From contig JBBPZM010000059.1 in NCBI GenBank assembly GCA_038199035.1, forward strand, positions 1 to 59,508: a stretch of 59,508 nucleotides of DNA, given 5' to 3'. The notes under the pieces are model-generated. The model ran no database searches and was not told the DNA's origin. It saw only the letters and a program-made list of their open reading frames with translations. A program made the translations under genes and the position numbers. This stretch comes from DATAEY01 sp038199035. GTDB taxonomy: Bacteria > Actinomycetota > Thermoleophilia > Solirubrobacterales > Solirubrobacteraceae. Shown in pieces: positions 26,003-36,415 of the stretch. Positions within the stretch are counted from its first letter, which is position 1, and each line of letters starts with the position of its first letter.

Positions 26003-26246
26003 CGTCGCTCGGGTGCCGCGGCCTTCCACACGATCCGACGCAGCGCCGTGCGCTCGCCGGCCGTGAGGTTCGCCGGGCGGCCGCGTGACATGCGCAGGAT
26101 GCCCACCAGCTCCGCTGCTCGCGCTGATCGAGGCGATCCCAGCGGCGGCGGCCCTCCTGCGCGATCTGGAGCCCGATTGTCAGGATCGCCTGCCAGGAGA
26201 GCCGGCGAGGGCTCGAGCCACGGGAACGGACGGGGAGTCGGTCCAT
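25999..26246 (-). pseudogene. Small conserved actinobacterial gene broken by a one-base frameshift
   Basis: On the minus strand, frame one reads from the ATG at 26246 through QAILTIGLQIAQEGRRRWD and RLDQREQR. The continuation ELVGILRMSRGRPANL...ERTALRRIVWKAAAPERR, ending at 25999, is in another frame. The pieces join if one base is added at ~26112 (CGGAG for an expected CGGGAG on the coding strand). Together they form an ~82-residue basic protein with EGRRRWxxL and KSRGRPxNLTxxER-like segments, which I have seen in small actinobacterial proteins of unknown function. It is either a recent pseudogene or a base-call error in a G run. Confidence 0.6.
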
Positions 26247-26305
26247 GGCGGCGAGATCCTAGCCGCCGACCGCGGCCCGCCGGGCGGCCGGTAGCGTTTC
26301 GCCGC

Positions 26306-27094
26306 GTGTCGAAGGTGCGGCTCGACCACCTCCTCGCCCAGCGAGGGCTCTTCCCCTCGCGCAGCCGCGCGGCGGCCTCGGTGCTGGCCGGGGAGGTACG
26401 TGTCGGCGCAGACCGGCGGCGCGCCGACAAGCCGGGGCTGCTGGTCTCACCCGAGGCCGACGTCAGCGTGGCGGACTCGCCACGCTTCGTCTCGCGCGGA
26501 GGGGTGAAGCTGGCCAACGCCCTGGCGCCGACCGGCGTCGCGGTGCAAGGGCGCCGGTGCCTCGACGTCGGCGCCTCCACCGGGGGCTTCACCGACTGTC
26601 TGCTTCAGCATGGCGCCAGCCACGTCGTCGCCCTCGACGTCGCCTACGGGGAGCTTGACTGGCGCCTGCGCAGCGACGCGCGCGTCACGGTGGTCGAGCG
26701 CCGCAACGCCCGCGCGCTCGACGCGGGGGCGCTGCCCTACGCGCCCGACCTGATCGTCGTCGACGTGTCGTTCATCTCGCTGGCCAAGGTGCTGCCGGCG
26801 GTGCTCGCCTGCGCCGCCTCGCGCTACGACTGCCTGGCCCTGTGCAAGCCCCAGTTCGAGGTGGGGCGTGACCGCGTGGGCAAGGGCGGCGTGGTCCGCG
26901 AGGCGGCCGATCGCCGCGATGCCCTGGTCGCCGCCGCCCGCTGTGCCAGGGGCCTGCGGGCGAGCGTGCTGGGCTTGGTCCCCTCCGGGCTGCCCGGGCC
27001 GAAGGGGAACCTGGAGACCTTCCTGTGGCTCGGCGAAGCCGGGCGCGAGGGGCTGGCCGACCTCGAGGCGGCGGCATACGAGGCGGAGCCGTGA
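26306..27094 (+). CDS. tlyA: TlyA-family rRNA 2'-O-methyltransferase / hemolysin A
   Basis: TlyA methylates 2'-OH groups of cytidines in 16S and 23S rRNA; its loss gives capreomycin resistance in mycobacteria. The GTG at 26306 gives 262 residues with an S4 RNA-binding domain (VRLDHLLAQRGLFPSRSRAA, residues 1-60), the FVSRGGVKL segment, and an FtsJ-like Rossmann fold (DVGASTGGFTDCLL, VVDVSFISL, KPQFEVGR). It starts the block shared with Mycobacterium tuberculosis. Its stop overlaps the GTG of nadK. Confidence 0.95.
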   Translation: MSKVRLDHLLAQRGLFPSRSRAAASVLAGEVRVGADRRRADKPGLLVSPEADVSVADSPRFVSRGGVKLANALAPTGVAVQGRRCLDVGASTGGFTDCLLQHGASHVVALDVAYGELDWRLRSDARVTVVERRNARALDAGALPYAPDLIVVDVSFISLAKVLPAVLACAASRYDCLALCKPQFEVGRDRVGKGGVVREAADRRDALVAAARCARGLRASVLGLVPSGLPGPKGNLETFLWLGEAGREGLADLEAAAYEAEP

Positions 27095-27942
27095 AGGCGC
27101 GCACCGCCACCGTGATCACCCACATGCGCCCGCAGGCGCTGGCCGAGCCGCTGCGCCGGGTCGAGGCGGCCGCGGCGGCCGCCGGCGTCACCCTGCGCTT
27201 CGGGCCCGAGGAGACGCGCCGGCACGGCATCGTCGAGCGAGAGAACGTGATCACCGACGCCGACCTCGATCCCGAGGTGGACCTGTGCGTCGTCCTCGGT
27301 GGTGACGGGACGATCCTGCGCGCCCTGCGCCTGCACGCGCGCACCGGCGTGCCGGTCTTCGCGGTCAACTATGGGGACGTGGGCTTCCTGGCCACGGTCG
27401 AGCCGGCCGACATGGAGGATGGGCTGGCCCGGGCGTTCGCCGGCGACTTCGAGGCCATGCGCCTCCCGGCGGTCGTGCTCGGCGACGGCCAGGAGTGGGC
27501 GGGGGTCAACGACGTGTCCTTCCACCGCAAGCCCGGCCTGCGCGTCGCCGACCTGGCCTACGCGGTGGGCGAGGACGAGGTGGGGCGCGTGCGCTGCGAC
27601 GGCCTGGTGGTCTCCACACCTGCCGGCTCCACGGGCTACAACCTGGCCAACGGGGGCCCGGTGATGGCCTGGGGCGTCGAGGGATTCGTGGTCTCGTTCG
27701 TCGCCCCGCACTCGCTGACCGCGCGTACGCTGGTCGTCGCCCCCAACGACACGATGACCGTCCATAACCGCTCGCGGGAGGATCCCGCGGACGTGACCGT
27801 GGACGGGCGGCCGGTGTGCGAGCTCCCTGCCGGAGAGGCGCTCACGGTCCGCTTCGCCGACGACCACACCGTGCTCGCGCAGATGCCCGGCGCGAGCTTC
27901 TACCACCGCCTGCGGGAGACCTTCGGGCGCCTGGCGTCGTAG
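27091..27942 (+). CDS. nadK: NAD kinase
   Basis: Phosphorylates NAD to NADP using ATP or polyphosphate. The 283-residue product starts at a GTG overlapping the tlyA stop. The catalytic GGDGTILRA motif is near residue 67, followed by FAVNYGDVGFLA, VNDVSFHR (family NE/D motif) and the glycine-rich STPAGSTGYNLANGGPV. The order tlyA-nadK-recN is conserved in actinobacteria. Confidence 0.96.
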   Translation: MKARTATVITHMRPQALAEPLRRVEAAAAAAGVTLRFGPEETRRHGIVERENVITDADLDPEVDLCVVLGGDGTILRALRLHARTGVPVFAVNYGDVGFLATVEPADMEDGLARAFAGDFEAMRLPAVVLGDGQEWAGVNDVSFHRKPGLRVADLAYAVGEDEVGRVRCDGLVVSTPAGSTGYNLANGGPVMAWGVEGFVVSFVAPHSLTARTLVVAPNDTMTVHNRSREDPADVTVDGRPVCELPAGEALTVRFADDHTVLAQMPGASFYHRLRETFGRLAS

Positions 27943-28033
27943 GGACCGAGACGTGAACCAGCCGCGTCCGTTCGGAGGGCAACGCGGTCCGCGCCGGGCC
28001 CGGCGGCTCCCCGGCGCAGGCCGCGCCCGGCGG

Positions 28034-28672
28034 CTAGGTCGCCCGCGCCGCCCCGGCCACCATCGGGCTGACCAGCGGCACGCTCTTGGGGATCTCCCCC
28101 CGCTCGACCTCCTCGAGGCGCAGGCCCGACGCGCGGATCGCCGCCTCGGTGTCGCGGTTGCAGTGGCAGCCGGCACCGAACACCTTCCACGGGCCTTCCA
28201 GGCGGTCCTGCCAGCGAGCCAGGCGCGCCTCGGGGGAGCGGACGTGCTCGAGGAAGAGGAATCGCCCGCCGGGCTTCAGCACCCGGGCCACCTCGCGCAG
28301 GGCGGCCTGGGGCTCGGGGACGGTGCAGAGCACCAGGGTGCCGGTGACGGTGTCGAAGCTGTCGTCCTCGAAGGGCAGGCGCTCGGCCGGCGCCTCGACC
28401 ACCTCGACGATGCGTGGGTCGGGGCGGCGCTGGCGCAGGCGTGCGGCCATGTGGGGGCTGGGCTCGGTCAGGTGCAGCTCGGTGACGGTCGGGGGATAGA
28501 GGTCCAGGTTGAGCCCAGTCCCGGCGCCGATCTCCAGCGTCGACCCGCTGGCCGAGGCCAGGGCCCGGCGGCGCTGCTCGTGTAGACCCGCCCGCTCGGA
28601 GGCGCCGAGGAAGAAGTCGTAGCCGGCGGCGAACGCTCGTCCCCAGGTCGCGTCGTAGAGGCGTTGGAGCAT
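28034..28672 (-). CDS. Class I SAM-dependent methyltransferase (UbiE/METTL7-like)
   Basis: A 212-residue protein from the ATG at 28672 (a GTG at 28675 lies directly before it). The SAM site is LEIGAGTGLNLDLYP (motif I), followed by EPSPHMAARL, FEDDSFDTVTGTLVLCTV (motif post-I/II) and LREVARVLKPGGRFLFLEHV (motif III). It ends with a His/Cys-containing segment (FGAGCHCNRDTEAAI) typical of the METTL7-like group. Substrate unknown. It interrupts the tlyA-nadK-recN order, on the opposite strand. A 14-bp palindrome (27992-28005) lies in the convergent gap with nadK. Confidence 0.88.
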   Translation of the reverse strand: MLQRLYDATWGRAFAAGYDFFLGASERAGLHEQRRRALASASGSTLEIGAGTGLNLDLYPPTVTELHLTEPSPHMAARLRQRRPDPRIVEVVEAPAERLPFEDDSFDTVTGTLVLCTVPEPQAALREVARVLKPGGRFLFLEHVRSPEARLARWQDRLEGPWKVFGAGCHCNRDTEAAIRASGLRLEEVERGEIPKSVPLVSPMVAGAARAT

Positions 28673-28779
28673 CACGTCGTCGCAGCCTAGCCGCAGCTTC
28701 GTGCCCGATGTGCGTAGACGCCGGCCCCGGCGGCTCGACGAGCCCCAGTCCGTCGGGCGGCGCTGCTAGACCGTCGAGC

Positions 28780-30447
28780 GTGCTCCTGGAGCTGCGGGTA
28801 GAGAACCTCCTCCTGATTGAGCGAGCCGAGCTGCGGCTCGCGCCTGGGTTGAACGTCCTGACGGGCGAGACCGGGGCGGGCAAAACCGTCCTCGCCCATG
28901 CCCTCGACCTCCTCCTGGGTGGCCGGGCTCGCGGGACCCCCGTCCGGCCGGGAGCGGCGGAGGCCTACGTCGAGGGGGCGTTCGAGCTCACCGCGGCCCT
29001 GCACGAGCGCCTGGCCGCGGACTCCGACGAGCTTGTGCTGGCCCGCCGGGTGGGCGCCGACGGGCGCACACGGGCCTACCTCAATGGCCGGAGCATCGCC
29101 GTCGGCGAGCTACGTGAGCTGGCGGGGGGCCTGCTCACGTTCTACGGCCAGCACGAGCACCGCCGGCTCACCCTCTCCTCCGCGCAGCTCGACATCCTCG
29201 ATGGCTTCTGCGGGCCCGAGCAGGGCGCCCGACGTCAGGCGTTCGGCGCCGCCTACGCCGAGCAGCGCGCGTGGGGCGCCCGGCTCGACGACCTGCGCCA
29301 CGCCGCGGGGTCGCGGGAGCGCGAGCTCGACCTGCTGCGCTTCGAGCTGGCGGAGATCGAGGCGGCGGCGCCCGACGTGGCGGAGGCGGCCGGGCTGCGG
29401 GCGGAGCGGGAGCGTCTGCGCGGCGCCGAGGGGCTGAGGGCCGGCGCGGCCGCCGCCGCCGAGGCCCTGGCCCCGGACGGAGAGGGAGGCGCGTGCGCGC
29501 TGCTGGCCGCCGCCGCCGAGGTGCTCGGGACGGCTGCGGGAGCCGACCCGGGCCTGGAAGCCCTGGCCGAGCGCCTGCGGGGGTTGGTCTTCGAGTCCGA
29601 GGACCTCGCGGGCGAGCTGCGCGCCTACCAGGAGGAGCTCGAGGCGGCGCCCGGTCGCCTCGAGGAGGTCGAGGAGCGGCTGGCCTTGCTCGAGCGCCTC
29701 GAGCGCAAGCACGGCGGGACGATCGAGGCGGTCCTGACCCACGCCGAGCGCTGCCGGGGGCGCCGTGACGAGCTGGAGGGCGCGGAGACCTCGCTCGAGG
29801 AGGTCTCGGCCGAGCTGGAGCGAGCCGAGCGACGCGTGGGCGAGCAGGCCCGCGCGCTGACCGCGGCGCGAGCGCAGGCGGCGCCCCGGCTGGCGGCGGC
29901 GGTGCGCACGCGCCTGGGGGAGCTCGCCATGGAGGGCGCGAGCTTCGAGGTCGCGCTCGAGCGCCGGGCACAGCGAGGCCGGTCGGGCGACGAGGACGTC
30001 GAGTTCATGATCGCCACCAACGCCGGCGTGCCCGCCGGCCCGCTGCGCGAGATCGCCTCGGGGGGCGAGCTCTCCCGGGTCATGCTCGCGCTCATGGGCG
30101 TCGCGGCCGAGACGGGCGCGGAACGAGGAGACTTGGCGGGGCCGCTGCTGGTCTTCGACGAGGTCGACGCCGGGATCGGCGGCCACACCGCCCGGGCGGT
30201 GGGCGAGCGCCTGCGCGCGCTGAGCGCCGGCCACCAGGTGCTCTGCATCACTCACCTTCCGCAGGTCGCCTCCCTGGCCGAGCGCCACTTCACGATCGTC
30301 AAGGACGCCGCGGCCAGGCCGGCGCGAGCCCAGGTCGACACCCTGGCTGGGTCCGAGGTCGAGGCCGAGCTCGTGCGGATGCTGGGAGCGCAGGCCGGCG
30401 ACGTGGCGGCGCGGCGTCACGCGCGCGAGCTGCTGCGCGCGGCCTGA
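28780..30447 (+). CDS. recN: DNA repair ATPase RecN
   Basis: An SMC-like protein that acts early at double-strand breaks. The GTG at 28780 gives 555 residues beginning VLLELRVENLLLIERAEL, which matches the family. Walker A is GETGAGKT near 28, then YGQHEHRRL, a coiled-coil middle (about 150-400, with Glu/Arg-rich heptads), the signature EIASGGELSRVMLAL and Walker B LLVFDEVDAGIGG. The frame is open further upstream but without similarity. The stop codon lies inside a 29-bp imperfect tandem repeat. Confidence 0.95.
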   Translation: MLLELRVENLLLIERAELRLAPGLNVLTGETGAGKTVLAHALDLLLGGRARGTPVRPGAAEAYVEGAFELTAALHERLAADSDELVLARRVGADGRTRAYLNGRSIAVGELRELAGGLLTFYGQHEHRRLTLSSAQLDILDGFCGPEQGARRQAFGAAYAEQRAWGARLDDLRHAAGSRERELDLLRFELAEIEAAAPDVAEAAGLRAERERLRGAEGLRAGAAAAAEALAPDGEGGACALLAAAAEVLGTAAGADPGLEALAERLRGLVFESEDLAGELRAYQEELEAAPGRLEEVEERLALLERLERKHGGTIEAVLTHAERCRGRRDELEGAETSLEEVSAELERAERRVGEQARALTAARAQAAPRLAAAVRTRLGELAMEGASFEVALERRAQRGRSGDEDVEFMIATNAGVPAGPLREIASGGELSRVMLALMGVAAETGAERGDLAGPLLVFDEVDAGIGGHTARAVGERLRALSAGHQVLCITHLPQVASLAERHFTIVKDAAARPARAQVDTLAGSEVEAELVRMLGAQAGDVAARRHARELLRAA

Positions 30448-30498
30448 GCGCCGGCAGCGACCGCTGCGGGGCCTGAGCGTTCGGGGGCGACCGGTGCG
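30441..30498 (+). repeat. 29-bp imperfect tandem repeat spanning the recN stop
   Basis: GGCCTGAGCG begins at 30441 and again at 30470, each followed by a related ~19-base tail ending CGACCGnTGCG. The first copy contains the recN stop codon. A more degenerate third copy may follow at ~30500. It resembles the duplications at the xerD and mutM stops. Confidence 0.6.
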
Positions 30499-30606
30499 TG
30501 GCCTTCGAGCTCGCGGATCGGCAGCGCACCCTCCCAGCGCCTTTGCCCTCGCGGGGCCGGCAGCGCGGCCCTATCGGCCGCGGAGGCCAGTTCGTAGACT
30601 GCCCTC

Positions 30607-31785
30607 GTGGCCGTGTCCGAGACCACCCCCGAGGTGGCGACCGAGTCGGCGCCCGTGCGCGAGGTGGCGGGGATCGCCCGGCTGGGGAAGCGCACCAAGG
30701 TCCTGGTGAAGCGCCTGACTCGCGGCGACATCGCGATCATCGACCACCTCGACATCGACCGGGTGTCGGCGGAGGACCTAATCGGCTGCGGGATCGGCGC
30801 GGTGGTGAACTGCTCGCCGTCCTCGAGCGGCACCTATCCCAACACCGGGCCGCTTCAGCTCGTCCAGGCCGGGATCCACCTCGTGGACGCGCCCGGCGGC
30901 GACCTCTTCGGGATCCTCCAGGACGGCGATCCGGTCGTCGTCCGCGGGGGCGACGTGCTGCGCCGGGGCGAGGTGGTGGCCCGTGGCACGGTGCTGGACC
31001 CGGCGACCGTCCAGGCCCAGCACGACGAGCGCCGGCGTGAGATCGGGGAGGCGCTCGAGGCCTTCGCGCAGAACACCGTCGAGCACATGGTCCAGGAGCG
31101 CGAGCTGCTGGCCGGCAAGATCGAGCTTCCCCAGTTCGCCACCGACTTCCGCGACCGCACGGCGCTGATCGTCGTGCGCGGCGTCGACCACAAGCGCGAC
31201 CTGCGCGCCCTGCGGCCCTACATGCGCGACGAGCGCCCGGTGCTGGTCGGGGTCGACGGCGGAGCCGACGCGATCATGGAGGAGGGCTTCGAGGCCGACA
31301 TGATCGTCGGCGACATGGACTCGGCCACCGAGCGCGCGCTGCGCAGCGGCGCCGAGGTGGTCGTCCACGCCTACCCCGACGGCCGCGCCCCGGGCCGCGA
31401 GCGCGTGCAGGCGCTCGGGGTGCCCCACAAGGTGGTGCCGGCGCCGGCGACCAGCCAGGACGTGGCCATGCTCATCGCCGCCGAGAAGGGTGCGCGGCTG
31501 ATCGTCTCCGTCGGCTCACACTTCAACCTCGTCGAGTTCCTCGACAAGAATCGTCGCGGTATGTCCTCGACCTTCCTGACGCGGCTACGCATCGGCGAGA
31601 TCCTGGTCGACGCCAAGGGAGTGTCTCGCCTCTACCGTCCGCGCCCCGGATCGTCGCCGCTCTTCCTCGTCCTGGCCGCCGGGCTCATCACCCTGCTGGC
31701 CATCGTGCTGACCACGCCTGGTCTGCGCGACGTCGCGGACCTGATGTGGCTCAAGCTGCGAGTCCTGCTCGGGCTCGACGTCTAG
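30607..31785 (+). CDS. steA: SteA-like cytokinetic ring protein
   Basis: A 392-residue protein from a GTG start. The N-terminal half has a conserved RGDIAIIDHLDIDRVSAEDL segment and VNCSPSSSGTYPNTGP. The middle resembles a thiamin-pyrophosphokinase fold (VGVDGGADAIMEEGF...VGDMDSATE). A transmembrane helix lies near residues 355-377. In Corynebacterium, SteA localises to the division septum with SteB and affects cell-wall integrity; I infer the same here from sequence and from the adjacent steB. The position after recN matches Rv1697 in M. tuberculosis. Confidence 0.88.
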   Translation: MAVSETTPEVATESAPVREVAGIARLGKRTKVLVKRLTRGDIAIIDHLDIDRVSAEDLIGCGIGAVVNCSPSSSGTYPNTGPLQLVQAGIHLVDAPGGDLFGILQDGDPVVVRGGDVLRRGEVVARGTVLDPATVQAQHDERRREIGEALEAFAQNTVEHMVQERELLAGKIELPQFATDFRDRTALIVVRGVDHKRDLRALRPYMRDERPVLVGVDGGADAIMEEGFEADMIVGDMDSATERALRSGAEVVVHAYPDGRAPGRERVQALGVPHKVVPAPATSQDVAMLIAAEKGARLIVSVGSHFNLVEFLDKNRRGMSSTFLTRLRIGEILVDAKGVSRLYRPRPGSSPLFLVLAAGLITLLAIVLTTPGLRDVADLMWLKLRVLLGLDV

Positions 31786-31833
31786 GCTTTCCGCGCCGGC
31801 CGACGCTTCGCCCGCGGCCGTCGCTCCCTTCCC

Positions 31834-32685
31834 ATGTTCGACTTTCGCTACCACGCGCTCTCGCTGGTCGCCGTCTTCCTCGCCCTGATGATCGGCCTGC
31901 TCCTCGGGGTGGCCATCGGCGATCGGGGGCTGGTGTCGAGCGCCGAGCGCAACGTCCGCGAGTCACTGCGCACCGACGTCCAGGCGGCCCAAGCGCAGTC
32001 GGCTGAGCTGCGCCGGGAGGTCGCACAGCGCAAGCGCGTCGAGCAGCAGCTCTACCCGCTGCTCGTCGAGGGACGTCTCGCCGGTCAGCGCATCGGCCTG
32101 ATCGGGCTGGGGGGGTTGCCCGACGCGACGATCCGCTCGGTGCGCGACGCTCTCCAGGAGACCGGCGCGCGCCTCACCGCGGTGACGGTGATCCGCGAGC
32201 CGCTGCCGGCCGGCGTCGGCCCGGGCTCGAGCCCGCCGGCACCACCGAGCAACGCGACGCTGCGGCGCTTCGGGGCGCAGGTCGGAAGCACGCTGGTGCG
32301 CCCCGGCAAGGCCCCGAGGCGAATCCCCCGCTCGCTGCTCCAGTCCTCCAGCGGGCAGCTCAACGGGATGACCGCGGTCGTGGTCTATCGCGCCGCCCGC
32401 GACGAGGCCAAGCCGGAGTCCCCCGGCACGCGCGCCTTCGAGCTCGGCCTGATCGACGGCCTGAGCACGGGCGGGACGCAGGTCGTCGGCGTAGAGACGA
32501 CCACCACCAAGCCGTCGCAGATCGGATGGTTCAACGACCGCCGCCTGCCCAGCGTCGACAACGTCGACGACCTGCCCGGCCAGGCGGCCCTGGTCTTCGC
32601 CCTGGCCGGGGCGAACGGCGCCTACGGGACGAAGGACACCGCCCAGGCGCTGGTGCCCAACGCCGCCGGCGGCCCCAGCCCCTGA
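31834..32685 (+). CDS. steB: SteB/MctB-like membrane-anchored protein (copper transporter family)
   Basis: A 283-residue protein opening MFDFRYHALSLVAVFLALMIGLLLGVAIGD, a single N-terminal membrane helix that is the hallmark of the family, followed by a coiled coil (about 35-75) and an external domain. The family name comes from the mycobacterial copper-tolerance protein MctB (Rv1698); in Corynebacterium the homologue SteB partners SteA in septation. No Cys or Met-rich copper motif is visible, so a division role is at least as likely. It lies 48 bases after steA. Confidence 0.87.
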   Translation: MFDFRYHALSLVAVFLALMIGLLLGVAIGDRGLVSSAERNVRESLRTDVQAAQAQSAELRREVAQRKRVEQQLYPLLVEGRLAGQRIGLIGLGGLPDATIRSVRDALQETGARLTAVTVIREPLPAGVGPGSSPPAPPSNATLRRFGAQVGSTLVRPGKAPRRIPRSLLQSSSGQLNGMTAVVVYRAARDEAKPESPGTRAFELGLIDGLSTGGTQVVGVETTTTKPSQIGWFNDRRLPSVDNVDDLPGQAALVFALAGANGAYGTKDTAQALVPNAAGGPSP

Positions 32686-32751
32686 GGGGCGGGCAGCGGC
32701 GACGGCGCCACCTCCGAGGCGCGATCCGCGCCCCTCGCTAGGGTCGGTTCG

Positions 32752-33581
32752 GTGTCGGCCGTGCAGGCGCTTCCCCTCGTCCTTGCGCTCGCCACGGCCG
32801 CGCTGATGGCGGGGCCCGCCCTCCGTGCCCTGGCGGCGTCGGGTCTCGAGCGCGAGAACTACCGCGGCGCGCACCTCCCGCTCCCGGCCGGTGTGGTGGT
32901 GGTCGCCGCCGCCCTCGTCGCACTGATCCCGCTGGCCGCGCTCCGGGAGCTGGCGGGGGTCGACGTGTTTCGCGACGAGCTGCGACCGGTCGCGCTCTAC
33001 GTCCTCGGAGTCGCCTTCCTCGGGCTCTTCGACGATGTGCTGGCCGCCGAGCCGCGGGGCTGGCGCGGGCACGGCGCCGCCGTCCTGGGTGGGGGCCTGA
33101 GCAGTGGGGCGCTCAAGGCCGCCGGGTCGCTGGGCCTGGCCATGTTCAGCCTGAGCGAGCAGTCGCTGAGCGTCCTGCACTACCTGCTGGCCGTGGCCGT
33201 GCTCGTGCTGGCGACCAACCTCTTCAACCTCCTCGACCTGCGCCCCGGCCGCTCCTTCAAGGTCTTCGCAGTGCTCGGAGCGGGGCTGACCCTGGGCGCC
33301 TGGAACGCGCGTCCCCTGGCCGCGCTGGGCCTGTTCGTCGGGCCACTTGTCATCGTGGGCCTCTACGACCTGCGCGAGCGGGCCATGCTCGGCGACACGG
33401 GCTCGAACCTCATCGGCGGCCTGGCCGGGCTGTGGATCGTGCTCGCGCTGTCGCCGCTCGCCCAGCTGATCGCCGTGGTGATCCTCCTCGCGGTCACCGT
33501 CTACGGAGAGTTCCGCTCGATCTCCGCCCTGGTCGAGAGGAATCCGCTGCTGCGCCGGCTAGACTCGCTCGGCAGACCCAG

Positions 33582-33585
<4 letters not shown>
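32752..33585 (+). CDS. MraY/WecA-like phospho-sugar transferase (GT4 family)
   Basis: A 277-residue polytopic protein from a GTG start, with about nine hydrophobic helices. Family motifs: FLGLFDDVLA (Asp pair of the Mg site), a degenerate NLFNLLDLRPGRSFKVF where NxxNxxDGxDGL is usual, and MLGDTGSNLIGG. MraY and WecA move a phospho-sugar from UDP onto a polyprenyl phosphate. The family's usual His-rich last loop is not seen, so activity on a known substrate cannot be predicted. It is inserted between steB and pyrG and overlaps pyrG by four bases, pointing to an envelope-related role. Confidence 0.78.
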
Positions 33586-35278
<1,693 letters not shown>

Positions 35279-35282
<4 letters not shown>

Positions 35283-36415
35283 ACTGCGCCACCGAGGCGC
35301 AGCGCCGCCGCCTCAACGGCACCTTCGAGGCGCTTTGCCGCATCCACAGCCCGTTCGGGCAGGAGCGCGAGTGCGCCGACCGGGTGGCCGGGCAGCTGAC
35401 CGAGCTCGGGCTCGAGGTCGAGCGCGACGACGCCGGGGAGACGACCGGGGCGGAATGCGGCAACCTCCTGGCGCGCGTCCCCGGCGCTTCGGAGCGCACG
35501 CTGCTGCTGTGCGCTCACCTCGACACCGTGGTGCCGCAGGCGCCGATCGAGCCCGAGGTCGTTGACGGCGGCTGGGTCAACGCCCATGAGGGGATCCTCG
35601 GTGCCGACAACAAGGCCGCGGTGGCGGTCATCCTCGAGGCGGTCCACCACTGGCTCGAGGCGGACCAGGCGCCGCCCGTCGGGCTCGAGCTCCTGTTCAC
35701 GGTCTCGGAGGAGAACGCCCTGGTCGGCGCCAAGGCGTTCGACCTGGGCCGCCTGCGCTCCGAATTCGGCTACGTCTTCGACCACGCCACGGCGATCGGG
35801 GAGGTCGTGCTCGCCTCGCCGACGTACTACCGCATCGAGGCGGAGTTCCGCGGCGTGGCCGTGCACGCCGGCATCCGCCCCGAGCAGGGCCGCAGCGCCA
35901 TCGCCGCCGCCGCCCGTGCGGTGAGCGCCATGCGCCTGGGCCGGGTGGACGAGGAGACCACCGCCAACGTGGGGAGGATCAACGGGGGGAGCCCCTCGAC
36001 CAACGTCGTGCCCGAGCGCTGCCGCATCGAGGCCGAGACCCGCTCGCTCGACGACGCCAAGGTCGAGGCCATGGTGGCCGAGATGGTCGACCACGTCCAG
36101 GACGCCGCCAACGCCACCGAGTGCGACGTCGACGTGGTGGTCGAGAAGAAGTTCCAGGGCTACCGGACGCGGCCGTCGGCGCCCGCCGTCCAGACCGCCG
36201 AGGCGGCGCTGCGCGCCTGCGGCTACGAGCCGCGCCGCATCGTCACCGGCGGCGGCTCCGACGCCAACGCCTTCGAGGCGGGGGGGCTCTCGTGCGTCAA
36301 CCTGGCCAACGGGACCGAGCGCAACCACGAGCCGGGTGAGCGGGTGAGCGTGGCCGCGCTCGAGGGGATGCTCGACGTCACGCTCGCCCTGGTGGACGCC
36401 GCGGCGGCATGCTGA
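35279..36415 (+). CDS. M20-family metallopeptidase (tripeptidase T-like)
   Basis: A 378-residue di-zinc peptidase from a GTG overlapping the pyrG stop. Metal ligands and base are seen in order: CAHLDTV, ILGADNKAAV, the catalytic Glu in FTVSEENALVGAK, FDHATAIG, and a final His in NGTERNHEPGE. A dimerisation domain lies at about 185-300 (VHAGIRPEQGRSAI). The closest match is the PepT-like branch that trims di- or tripeptides. It is not part of the mycobacterial version of this block. Its end overlaps the next gene by seven bases. Confidence 0.9.

Noticed and set aside
27992..28005. 14-bp palindrome between nadK and the methyltransferase gene as an operator or terminator
   Set aside because: It is pure G/C, has no loop or T-tract, and similar palindromes are frequent in the window.
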